A stretch of 64,000 nucleotides of DNA from Pyropia yezoensis (taxonomy: Eukaryota; Rhodophyta; Bangiophyceae; Bangiales; Bangiaceae). Positions 1 through 11,239 of the stretch are shown here, one piece after another. Below the pieces are notes generated by a model. It did no database searches. It was not told the DNA's origin and worked only from the letters and a program-made list of their open reading frames with translations. A program made the position numbers and the translations under genes. Every line of letters begins with the position of its first letter. Positions within the stretch are counted from its first letter, which is position 1. Where the stretch lies: NCBI GenBank assembly GCA_009829735.1, contig CM020619.1:14623777-14687776 (forward strand), written 5' to 3'.

Positions 1-2590
1 GCGACGGCGGTTGGCCACCCTCCCCCCCTAACGCGGGCGGGCCATAGGACCGGTCAGGGAGAAGCGCCAGTGGCCGCGGAGTGACCTTGTCCAGTGGGTT
101 GGGCCGCCGAGAGTGGGGAGGTGGGGGCGGGGGGGGTGGTCCACTCATAGTGTCGGCAAAAGGAAGCCCCAAGATGGGGAGAGGGAGCAGACGGAACGCG
201 GGGAACAAGGGAGGAGCACGCGCGGGGTTGGTGTGGGGCACAGGGCAGACGGCGGCGAGGGGCAGATCGGCCGTCGCCAAGACAAACGATGGGAAACCAA
301 GCGCTGGCCGGGAAGGACGGGGTAGGGGCGGAGGGGCTTCCAACACAGGGCAGACGGTGGACGCGCCAGCGCGGACGGAGAGTGCTGCGCCACGGGGGAG
401 CGCGTCACAAGCCGCAACCGGCCGTGCAATCGGCACGTGCGGGCGCACGCGGCGGCACCAGCAACGGCACAGCCGTCACACCACCAGCGAGGCCGCGGGG
501 GGGGAGGGACGCGAGCGCGTGCACCGCCGCGTCGTCGGGTCGTGGACGCGACGCCGCCGCCGTGGGCAGGGGGGGTGGGTTCGCGGCCGGCCGCACGCTG
601 GACGGCGCGGCAAGCGTGCCACCCGCAAACGTCGACGGCCACGGCGGGGTGTCGGGGGGGAGCGGGGGGAGGGCCGCCGCGCACAGGCGGGGTGTACGCT
701 CGGCCAGGGGGGGGGGTGAGGTGAGGGGCGGGAGGGAGGAGAGCGCCCCCCGCGCGCGATAGGGGGGCCTGAGAGGGCGGGACACGGGGTGCGGCGCGGC
801 GGGACGGCGGGGTGCTCCGCGGAGGCCGCCGCTCTTGGCAGGCGCTACAGCGTTCTGTTCCCCCCCCCCCCCCCCCAACCTGTGTCCTGTTTGGTTGCGC
901 CAACGGGTGGTGGCGCGTGGCTGGCGCGGGGGGCAGGGAGTGGGCACGGCCGCTTCCAAACCCGCGGCAGCGGCAGCTGTGCGCCAGGGCCTCGCCCTAG
1001 GCGCGAGCCACCAGTCGTCCTTTTCGGACTGCGGGGGGCCACTTTCTTGTTCATTCCCCGTTCCCTGCCTCTTCCACCTCGAGAGCGCCGACTCCGCCCA
1101 CCCCCCCCCAGTGGCCGCCCACGTGGGTGGCAGTCTTTGGCAGGGTGCCCGTGCCGCAGAGGAAGAACGTGCCCTTGCGTTGGGTCATGTACTCTGGCAG
1201 GGCCGTGTGGCGCGCAATCGGGCGGATGTGGGGGTGTTGCGGTTCGTCTTGTGCGAGGGTTCTTGGGCGTGCACCCCCCCCAACCCCCCCCCCCCCCTTG
1301 GGGCCTCACGCTGAAGGATGGCGTGGAGGCTGTGACCACCCCACCCAGATTCCCCGGAAGGACGCCAGTTGTGGGAGAGGGGGGCGCCCCGACGGGTCCA
1401 CCGGGCGGGGCGTGGAGCGGACCAGCCACGGTGGCGACGAGGCCGCCGCTTCGTGGGCGCCCCCGGCGGCAGCAGCCAACTGCGCCAGGCGCGGCTGGGC
1501 TGAGCGCGTGGCGGCGGGGGGCTCAACGGAGGGGGGGGCTCAAAGGAGGACGCTTTGGACGCTGCCGTTTTCCTATTTTTTCCACCCCAAGGTCACAACC
1601 GCTCTGCCCGGCATCGCGGCGGTGGCCGACACTCGCACCAAACGCGACAGGCCCCTGCTGTACGCTACTGTTTTTTCCTAACAGGAAACGGTTGCATGCA
1701 AGCGATGTGATGCGAGAAAGCAAAGGGAGGCGGGCCCGGGTGCACACCGCTCTGGGGGAGCGCGAGCGGGCTGCGTTGGTGAGGGATCCCGGTTGAGACT
1801 CCGTCACGGCCGTCGAAATTCCGGGCCGGCGAACAACCGTCGCAGTTGCTAAACCACCGGCCAAAGGAATACAGCGAAAAATGATTCGGCACGTGTCCCA
1901 TCTCTGGCCCCCGTGCGGCCGCACGGAGGCCACAGGTGCAGAGCCTTAAATACTGTAATACCTACAGAACGGACAGTCATATGGGTCACCATTTTTTACT
2001 GTAAGGATACATCGTCACGGATAAGGGCGACGATTTTCATCGACACAGAATTATCATCTTTCGCTCTGTGTACGCATATATATTAACAGAACGGTAGTCC
2101 ACTCTGGCGTGGAGAGCGCTTCACCGCCCCAGCCCTCGAGGTGGGTGCCGCAGCCGCCGGCACTGGCTGTGGTAGCCACAGCCGCGGCAGTGGAGGGCAG
2201 GCAGCCTTCGCCCACGCCCGCCGCCGCCATACCCAACTTGGGTTTCTTAATTGCGGCACCCTTCCCCTGTCGCGGCGCTTCCGGCCGACCGTGGGACGTT
2301 CCCCGTCAGGGCGGGCAGGTGGCGGAACCAAGGCTTCTTTCTCACGACCCCCCCGCCGCCAGGCTGGCAACGAGTGTCGCGGGGGCCAAAGGAACCCTCC
2401 TTTGCCCCACTGACAGCTTTCCTTGTCAAGGTCTGAGCGGCGGGCGGGGGGGGGCGGGGGGGGGGGGCGGTGGCGGATTGGTGCACGGGAGGACCATCAC
2501 CCCGAGCGGTCGTCCACCGCGGCGCCGGTCGGTGCGCCGCACCATCCACGGGTTGCCCAGCGGTCGCACGCCCGGCGGCTTCTGCCTCAA

Positions 2591-2705
2591 GTGCGTCCCG
2601 TAAAAAGTCGACCTGCTCGTGTCGTGATCATGTCAAATATCGGCCACTGGACCAATCAAACCCACACTGCACGACCCGTGCACGTCCACTTTTTACGGGA
2701 CGCAC
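2591..2705. repeat. Inverted-repeat element, MITE-like
   Basis: The left end begins GTGCGTCCCGTAAAAAGT (2591-2608) and its reverse complement closes the element at 2688-2705. The similarity continues inward imperfectly to about 2625 and 2669, giving arms near 35 bases around an AT-richer core. About 115 bp in total with no coding capacity. The form suggests a small non-autonomous DNA transposon, but I could not identify a convincing target-site duplication. Confidence 0.55.
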
Positions 2706-3468
2706 AATAGCACAATAGTACAGATGGGTCACGCCGTCCACTGAGGGGGGGGTGGGACACTGCGTCACCTCAGCCAGTTCCTTTGCAGGGGTACACCGCC
2801 GCCACCTGGCTCCCCCTCGCGTGTGGGACGCCCCGTGCGCGCGTCGGACGCGGCGCGTAGGCAGGTGCAAACAGTTGCGTGCACCAGATCAACTCGTTCC
2901 GAGTTGGTCGCCAGACAGTTCCGTCTGGATTGAGGGTGTCCCAACCCACACCACCTCTCCCCCCTCTCCGTCCCCTCCTTCCTGCTCGCCTCGCAAGACT
3001 GGGCCGCCCTCCTGCAGTGCGCGATGTACTGACTTAGGTGGCGACCGTGTGCGGCCGCCGCAAGGGTCATCGCGGCGGACCCGTTCCTGGCTCTGGGCCG
3101 GAACACACCGCCGCCCCCTCACCACCACTACCTCCCCCGGGCATCCCCCCCCCCCACCGGTCACCCCTGCCGCCTTCCCCCCCCCCTCACACTCCGCTGA
3201 CACCGCGGGCGGCAGACATCCCCGCGTACTGTGGGAGGCTGGCAGCCTGTGACCGCCCTCTGGCGATAACAACGGCGCGTACGGAGGGGAGTCGCTGCGC
3301 TTGGCAGAGCACCGCACAGCTGTGGCCTGCGGACCTGACAGGGGGGGGGCGACGGGGTTGGACGAGCGATGGCACCCTACACGCCACCACGACGCTGCCA
3401 CCGGGGCGGTCGTCGCTGCCACAGGTCGGTACTTGCCCCCCTCCCTCCCGGCCATCCCTCGCTGAAGC

Positions 3469-3518
3469 CAACAGCGGCGATTCGGAGCACCAGCTGGTGC
3501 TCCGAGGCGCCGCTGTTG
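3469..3518. repeat. 25-bp inverted repeat without spacer
   Basis: Arms 3469-3493 and 3494-3518 are reverse complements except for two or three bases and meet at CAGCTG, so the stretch can fold into a long hairpin or extrude a cruciform. Function unknown. Confidence 0.6.
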
Positions 3519-6218
3519 ACGGAGGAGGGGAGGCGGGGGGGGGGGCGGTTGAGTGCATCCACCAGCGGCGGTGCCAGACGTGGTGGCCACCACCGCGCGA
3601 GCGGCAATCCCGCCCGCCTTCCCCCCGCCATGATGGTCGCACTGCCAGAGGGAGCTGCTCCGCCACCACTGACGCTTGGAGCTGCGCCACCGATTCTGGC
3701 GGCACCCACCGCGGTGGCACGCCTCAAACAAACAAGACGTGAATAGTGGAGCTCGGCCGCCCACTCACCCCGCTGTTTTCCCTCCATCGCCCCGCCTCTG
3801 TCCCTGGCCAGAGCACCCACCCCCGCGGGCGCGACGGCGTCGCTCGGGCGCACGCCCACTACCCTCGCTGTGACGCGAGCTGCGTGTCGCGCAATGATGA
3901 TGCTCCCCGCTTGCCGAGTGCCACCAGCGACTGCTCCACACCATCCCGCCCCTCCCCCCTGACTGAACATGTATGTCCTCCCCCTCTGCATGTTCTCCCT
4001 CTCTGCGCCCCACCCTACCACCCCCTGCCTGCTCCCCTCCTCGGTCTGTGATTGATTACTGCTCTCCTCCTCCCGCTCTCTGCCTGTTCCTTCCCCCTTG
4101 CCTGGGGAGCACCCCTCCCCTCTCTTTTCTTGCTTCCCCCTCTCCTCCTCCCTCCCTTTGCCACTTCCTCCCCATCTGCCAGGACAGCACCCCTCTTTTG
4201 TAAGCCTCGGGTAGACCGCGTTGAGAAACGGACAAGACGGCCGGGGTCCCAGGGCGCTACCGCATACGGACTGCTCGCTTGGTTTTGTTTTCCTGTGCAA
4301 GAAATAGGAGCCCCACGACCGTGCGTCTCGCACGTCGTCGTTGAGAGTGGCATCAACGGGTGTCAGACGGCCATGTGAGCGAGCCGCGCCTCCCCGGCTG
4401 GCGGGGAGCGGCGGGGCTCGGCAGTAGCCGGTGGCGGGCGCACGCTTCATTCCCCCCCACCGCCCGGGGTCGTGGTCCCGCTGTGCCGGCTCCAACCCCC
4501 GAGTCCCATTTGCAGGCGCGTACAGGGCTACGGGCGGGTGGCCCACGCGGGGCGCGACCGTCGCGCCGGGCCGTGACCGGCGGGCCTGCCCATGGAGACG
4601 CATCTATGTATGTACATCTCTGACACTGGGCCGCTGGCCCATCCCCACCACACGGGCCGCGGGTCCGTTCCATGCACACCACCCCCACCACCCGCAGCCC
4701 AACTCCGCCACAGGCTCTGTTGCCGCGGTGGTTGGGGCCGCCGCCGCCGACGTGGCTCGTGCGCGGGCGCGGGTAAACAGGGGAAGGGTAGAGGCGTGGT
4801 ACAGTACCGTGCCATCGGGCCCGCCACCGCGCCCGATCGGCCACGGCCGGAGAGCCTGCTCTCGCCCGCCCCCCCCCGTGGCCGGCCGCCCCCATGGGCT
4901 GGAGTGGTTCTACGCTCCACCACCGCCACCCCACCTTCCCCCCCCCCTCCCACCCCCAACCGGAGCCAGTGTTCACCCGCCGCGGGCGCGGATTGGGACA
5001 CACGCTGCCGCGCCTCGGCTCGGCTGCGCTCCGACGCTGAGTGGACGCTCACCCACCACCCGCTCCCCCCTGACTGCCACTGCCACGAGTCGGCACTCTG
5101 TCCAGCGCTGGCCGCGACGGGTGGCGAGCGTCGTCGGCCGGCGTCGGTGTCACACAGTGAGCTCGGCAACAAGAAAAACAGACATACAGTACATAAAAAA
5201 AACGAGAGACAAGGGCTGTGTAAATACAAATCCATGCATGCTGTTAAAACACACTCGGGCCTTCCCCCACACTGGCTCCCAGCGCAAAGCAGAGACTCCC
5301 CCACCGCATTTCGAAGAATAAAAAAAAACAGACCCTCTGGTGCGTGGGAGGGAGCGCCCCACACAGTGTGAGGCGGCGGGGGTGGCGCGGGAGCCCCGTC
5401 CGGATGGGACAGGGCCCCTACGTAGACAGGCAGCGGCGGTCTGGCGGCGGGCGGGGCCCGCCGCCACACGCCACGTGTCGGCCGCTCCACCGGCGGCGTC
5501 CGTGGGGGAGAAGGTGGCGCGGCCCCCGCCGCCCATCCCGCGACCGGCGGGGGGGTCCCGTTGGCACCCCAGGCGAGATCTGCGCGCGCCGCCGCCCCCC
5601 CCCCGGCTGTGGGCCCCTCCTCCCCGCCGCCCTTCCTCCCTCCCAACCACCCCCCACGGGCGTCGGCTATGGTGGGATGCGTGCCGCGCCGGCGCGGCTC
5701 TCGCAGACACTGGATAAAAGGGCCGGGTGGAGGCCGGTGGTCGGGGGGGCGCGTCCAACCCCCACCCTCGCTCCCGCCACGGGGCGGCTCGGGCAGTCAG
5801 AGAGGCCTCAGTCATAGACGGACACACAGGCGGACGCACACGCTCTCCCTGCACCCCTGGCCGAGACGTAGGCGGCCGCCGTCGCCGCCACGCGACAGGG
5901 CCTCTGGGCGGGGGTGGCGTCGACGACCATGGCCCGCAACGATAGGGCTGTATGGAATCGCTACATACTGTATGCAGTCGCGTCTATGCTTTTTTTTTGG
6001 CAAGCGGCTGGTGCGGCGGCCACGTCGCGCAGCTGGGCCGGCGGGAGGGCGCCCTGCCCTCCACAGAGCCCCCGAGAGAGGGGCACCGCCCGGGTCTCCC
6101 CGCGCCACCCTCTTCCCGTCGAGCACTGCCGGTGTGGCCCACGCACCACCGTCGCCCCCTCATCGTCCACAGAGGGGCGGCACAGTGGGGTGGACCTCCA
6201 TGTCCGTACATGTTTTCC

Positions 6219-6258
6219 TGTACAGTACAGGTCAGTACAGTACGACCAGTACAGTGTA
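6219..6258. promoter_or_regulatory. CAGTAC motif cluster
   Basis: Within 40 bases CAGTAC occurs four times, plus a near copy (CAGTGT), and part of the cluster is palindromic (CTGTACAGTACAG). It stands out as an AT-richer patch about 0.5 kb upstream of the ATG at 6761. A transcription-factor site cluster for the following gene is an inference; a simple-sequence patch is the alternative. Confidence 0.3.
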
Positions 6259-6760
6259 GGTGCTCACACCGCGTCCTGTGCCAAATCGGGCGGGCGGACC
6301 AGCTCCTGCCGTCCCGCCTGGGCACGCGGCGGCCGGCGGGCGCCACCCCTTCATGGATGATCCACCCGCACCGCCCGCCCCCCCCCGGACGGGGGCGACT
6401 AAAAAAGAAGGGTGCGTCGCGGCGGCCGCCAGCCATCTTCTCGCAGCTCCCCCCCCCCCCCCCCCGCATCTTTCGCCTCCCACCGCACCTCCCCCCTCCA
6501 CCCCTCCCATATACATACCCGCGCCGCCACGACTCGCCGGCCACCGCTCCACCTTTTCTTCACCCCTCGGTGGCACGCCGCCGCCGCTGCCGCCACGGCC
6601 GCCGGGCCCGTTTGTATCTGCGGCTGTCCACCCAATCGCCCGCCGCCCCCCTCGGGCGACCACCACCCCCCCCACGCCGGCACGTGCCCCCCCGGCGTCC
6701 CCCACCGGCGCGCGCGTCGACGCCTCCCCGGCGGCGACGACGCGCAGCGCGCGGGGCCGC

Positions 6761-8257
6761 ATGGCCCGGGACGGCCCCTTCCACACGGGCCTCGCCGCCG
6801 CCGACGCGGCGCGGCGGCGGCGGTCGTCGGCGGCCGCCCCCGCCCCGGGGGGCCACGCCAAGGACGCCGACGGCGGCGGCGGCGGCGACGGCAACAGCGA
6901 CGGCGGCGGGCGGGACGGGTGGCGCATGGCGCGCGGCCACGACGGCGGGCGCGGCACCGAGGCGTCGGCGTCGCCGGCGGCGGCGGCGCCCAAGCAGCGG
7001 CGGGAGCGACGGCGGCGGCAGCGGGATGGCGGCGAGCCCCCCCGCCCCGCCGCCCCCGCCCCCGCCCCCGCCCGTGACGCGCTGCGGCGGGTGCGGTCGG
7101 TGGGGCGGGGCCGCCGCCGCAGCCGCAGCCGCAGCCGCAGCCGCAGCAGCGCCGGGCGGGGGTGGCGGGCGACCACGGCCACCGCCCGCTCCCCGGTGGG
7201 CGGCGGCGACGACGACAGCGACGCAGGGGGCGGCGGCGGCGGCGGCGGCGGCGGTCCCCCCGTCGTGGGGCCGCCGCCGCCCACCCCCCGGGGGCGCCCC
7301 CGCGGCCGCCGCCGACGCGACTCGTCGGCCACCTCCACCTCCTCCTCCCCACGGTCGGTCGCGGCGGCCGCGGCGGGCGGCGCCGTCGACTGGGCCGTCG
7401 CCGCCGTCCGCGGGGGGCGGCGGCCGCGGTCCCGCCGCGGGGGGCGGGGGGACGGGCCGGCGGCGGCGTCCCGCTCCCGCTCCCGCCCCCGCGGGCGCTC
7501 GCGGTCGCCCCGCTCGCGGTCGCCCCGCTCGCGGTCGCGGTCCCGCGCGGGCGGGGGCGCCCCCACGGGCCACGGCGATGGGGAGCCGGCGCCGGACGCG
7601 GACGTGCCGTGGGGCTGGCCCGCCTCCCCGTCCCCACCTCCCCCCGCAGACGGCGGGGGCGGTGGCGGTGGGGGCGGCGGGGGGGGGAGGGTGGCCAAGG
7701 TGGCCGCCGCCGCCGCGGCCGCCCGGATGGCCCGCGTGCGGTCGTGGCACGTGGACGGCGGCAGCGGCGGGCGGGGGGGGGGCGGCGACGGCGGGCGGGA
7801 GAGCGACGTGTCTCCCTGGCGCGCCGCGGGGCGGGGCGACGGGCCGCGGCGCCGACCGCACCGGCGGGGGGGACACGCCGACGACGACGATGACGACGAC
7901 GGCGGGGGGGGGCAGCCGGCCAGCCTGGGCGCCGTCCGCCGCCACCGCCGGCGGGGCCACGGCGGCGCTCAGAGTGCCCACAGCGGTGACGGCGACGGCG
8001 GCGGCGGCGGCGGCGGCGGCAACGACGGCGGGATGCAGCGGCCCGCGTCGGCGCCGGCCGGCACGGCCTACACGCCCCCTCCCCCCGGCGGCTGCCGCTC
8101 GCCAGCCGGCGGGTGGCGAGACGGGGACCCGGCGGCAGGCGCCCCGCGGTGGCGCGCCGTGCCCGCTGCCGACGCGGAGGCCCCACCACGGGGCGGCGGG
8201 GGTGCTGCCGACGGGTGGCGCGGCCGCGGCGGCACCCCGCCGGCCGACGTGGCGTCA

Positions 8258-8297
<40 letters not shown>

Positions 8298-9562
8298 CGG
8301 CGCGGCGGCAGCGCCGCGCCGGCGGGCGGGCCGGTGCCCCACGGGCGGTGCCGCTGCCGCTCGCCTGGGGCGACGCGTGGCCCGCCGCGGCGACGACCGC
8401 GTCCGACGGCTCTTCCGCCAGTGGGAGCGACGACGACGCCAACGACGGCGGCGGCGGGGGTGGCGGCGGCCGCGCGGCACGGCGGCGGCGGCGCGGCGCG
8501 GCCGCCCCCCCGGCGGCGGCGCACGGGCGGAGCCGCAGCCGCAGCCGCGGCGGCGGCGGCCGCCGCGGCCGCGCCGCCAGCGCCAGCAGCGCCGCCACCA
8601 CCGACAGCGGGGCGGACCCGCCCGTGGCCCCCCGCGCCGCGTCGTTTGGCTCGGCCGCCTCCCGGCGGTCGGCGCGGAGCCGCGGCGGCGGCGTGCCGTC
8701 GACCGACGGGGAGGGCGGCGGCGACGGCGGCGGCGGCAGCGCGCAGCCGGGCAGTGGCGGCCGGGGGGGGGGGGGGGACAGTGACCCCCCGCCGGCGCTG
8801 TCGGCCAGCGACGCGGGGGGGCTGTCGTTTGGCGCGTCGGTGCTCTACGGCGCGCCGTTTACGCCCGTCGAGTCCCTCCCGTCCGACGCCTTTGCGCGCC
8901 TGTCGCCCCACCGCGGCGGCGGCGGGGGCGGGGGCGCCGCCCCCGCCGCCGCCGCCGCCGCCGCGTCCCCCACCGGCCGTCGGTCCCCGCCGTCTGCCGG
9001 CCGCTGGGGGGGCGGACCCCCCCCGCGGCGGGAGCCGCCAGGCGACAAGGCCGGCGGCGGCGGCGGCGGCGGGCGGCGTCCCGGGGCGGGCGGCCGCCGC
9101 CGGCCGCGGCGGTCCCGGCCGCGATCCCCAGCCCCCCCGCCCGCGTGTCGGCAGGTGTCCCTGCCGTCCCCCCGCGGCGGGGACGAGGACGGCGACAGTG
9201 GTGGGGGCGGGGCGAGCCGCCGCCGCTGCTCCTTCCCCTCCACCCCGCTGCTGCTGGCGGGCGCCGCCGGCCGGGGCCCGCCGGCGGTGGGGGGGGTGGC
9301 CGTCGACCCGTCCGCCGCGACCGCCGGCGGCGGCGGCAAGGACGGCGGCGGGGGTGGCGGGGGGGGTGGCGGTGGCACCCCCGTCCACTCGTACGCGTCG
9401 TTTGGGTCGTGGCGCCGCCGGCGGGCGGCGGCGGCGGCGGCCGCCGCCGCCGCCGATGCCGACGCTGCAACCTACGGTGGCGGCGCGCACGTGTCGCAGC
9501 GCCTGTGGCTGACCGACGGGGAGGGGGGCGGCGGGGGAGACGCGGCCGCCACAAGGGCGGCA

Positions 9563-9621
<59 letters not shown>

Positions 9622-9958
9622 GGGCGGTGGGGACGGCGGGCAGTCGAGCCGGCGGCTGCGGTTCCGGGGGTGGGGTGGCGGCGGCGGCGGCGGGGGCGCG
9701 TCGGTGGGCGGCGGCGGCGGCGGCGGCAAGGCCGGCCGGGAGCGCGGCGTCCTGGGCGGCGGCACCCCGTGGGCACCCCCCCCGCCCCGGGCGGCGGCGG
9801 CGGCCGCCGCCGCCGCGTCGCCGGCGGCGGCCGCCGCCGCCCGCCGCCGGGCGCCGCGGAGCAGCATGCCCCTGGCGGGGGAGCCGGCGCTGGGCGGAGG
9901 TGGGGGGGGGCCCGTCCGCCGCTGGGTGACTGCCTGCATCGCCGACTGTGCGGGCTGA
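6761..9958 (+). CDS. Low-complexity Arg/Ser/Gly/Ala-rich protein (about 1065 aa)
   Basis: No known domain recognised. The frame was chosen because nearly every codon ends in G or C while Phe is written TTT, as in the polymerase and dehydrogenase genes nearby; other frames lack this. The protein contains RS-dipeptide runs (about 7110-7155, 7480-7550, 8530-8560), a run of seven Asp near 7880-7900, poly-Gly tracts throughout, and a (GCC)n run encoding about 20 Ala at 9555-9622. The RS runs recall SR-type splicing or RNA-binding proteins, but I see no RRM, so no function is assigned. The ATG at 6353 is also in frame; 6761 was preferred because the sequence before it is Pro-rich and looks like leader. 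It converges on the xanthine dehydrogenase gene, with stop codons 271 bases apart. Slippage at its many G/C runs may have altered the frame locally. Confidence 0.5.
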
Positions 9959-10229
9959 GGGGGGGGGGGGGGGGGGGGCGGCGGGCGGGAGTGGAGGGGA
10001 GGGGGGGGGAGGGCGCGCCAGCGTCTCTCGGTGACGGCACCGGTTTTCCCGGTTTCACCCCCCCCCCCCCTCTCCCCCCCCTCTCTCACCCCCTTCCCCT
10101 TCTCGCGGAACCTGAGGGGAACAGCACGCTGGGGCGAGGGGAGAAAAAAAAGAAAGAAGACAGCGTCACAGGGAACAAGGCACCCCACCCTACAACAGCC
10201 CTCTCCCCCACCAGCGTCAGTACGCGGCA

Positions 10230-11000
10230 TCAGAGGGCAATGTCCGGGGCGGGCACGCCCTCCCCCCCGGCCTCCCCCCCACCCCCTCTGCCCGCGCGGC
10301 CCATGTACTCGTCGGGGCACGCCACCCGCAGCCGCTCCACCGACGCGGGGCAGTCGAGCCGCACGTGCGGCACAGCCGGCTGTGAGCGGCTGGCGGGGGT
10401 GTCGGTGGCGGGGGTGGCGGCGGCGGCGGCGGCAGCGGTGGTGGCGGGGGTGTCGGTGGCGGGGGTGTCGGCGGGGGCGTCGGCAGGGGGTGGGTGTGGA
10501 GACGGGTCGGCCGTCGACGCGTGCGCGCGCGCCGCGTACACCGCGTCCTTGAGCGCGAAAAAGACCGACGCGGCGAGGAAGAGGGGCGGCTCGCCAATCG
10601 CCTGTGGGGGGGGGGGAAGGGGAAGGGGGAAGGGGGGGGGGGGGGGGCACAGCGGCAGGGGCGCGGAAGGGAGTGAGGGCGGGGTGGGGGGAAGGCGGGC
10701 GCACATCCAGAAAGGCAAAAAATGAGAAAAAAAGCGAGTGGAGGGCATACGTGCGGCCCCGCGGGCACTCGTGGAGTGGGAGAAGGCCACAGCAGCGCGC
10801 ACCTGCAGCGGCAGGCGCGGCAACCGTGTGTGAGTGGGGCATGCACCCCCACCGTCGCCACCCCCCCCCTTCCACCCTCAGCTCCCGCGCACACGCGCCG
10901 TCGCCGGTCCATCCGGCGCACCCCACACACAAGAAGAAAACCGTGCTCGTGGGGGCGCCACCAGCCACACGGCGGTCCCCTCCGCGCGTCCCCCTTCCCT

Positions 11001-11032
<32 letters not shown>

Positions 11033-11203
11033 TCAGCAGCCCCTCCCCGCGTGCCTACCTTGCTCGAGTGGATCGTGTCCGCCTCGCACCGCCGGTCGAG
11101 GACGCGCACCCGAAAGTCCCGGGGAATATCCCGCGCGGCGGGGATCTTGTACGTGCCGGGGCCGGTCGTGGCGGTCACGCCCGCCCCCACCCACCCGTGC
11201 GCA

Positions 11204-11239
<36 letters not shown>

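Larger units (their letters stand above)
1..6760. other. GC-rich stretch without a supportable gene
   Basis: All six frames hold chance ORFs because the DNA is so GC-rich. None shows a domain, a splice-consistent frame or the codon use of the genes further right. The plus strand is pyrimidine-rich at about 3930-4200. Three islands of lower GC (about 1925-2095, 5155-5335, 5940-6000) may mark transcript ends or promoters, but no gene could be attached to them. Specific repeats in this stretch are listed separately. Confidence 0.5.

Noticed and set aside
1..5900. ORFs of 150-400 residues in the left end
   Set aside because: No domain, no codon bias, and overlapping frames on both strands equally open.
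5952..9950. Several other very long open frames on both strands over the RS-rich gene
   Set aside because: GC-rich DNA with few A/T-containing stop codons leaves all frames open; these frames lack GC-ending third positions and consist of Ala/Arg/Pro/Gly shadows.
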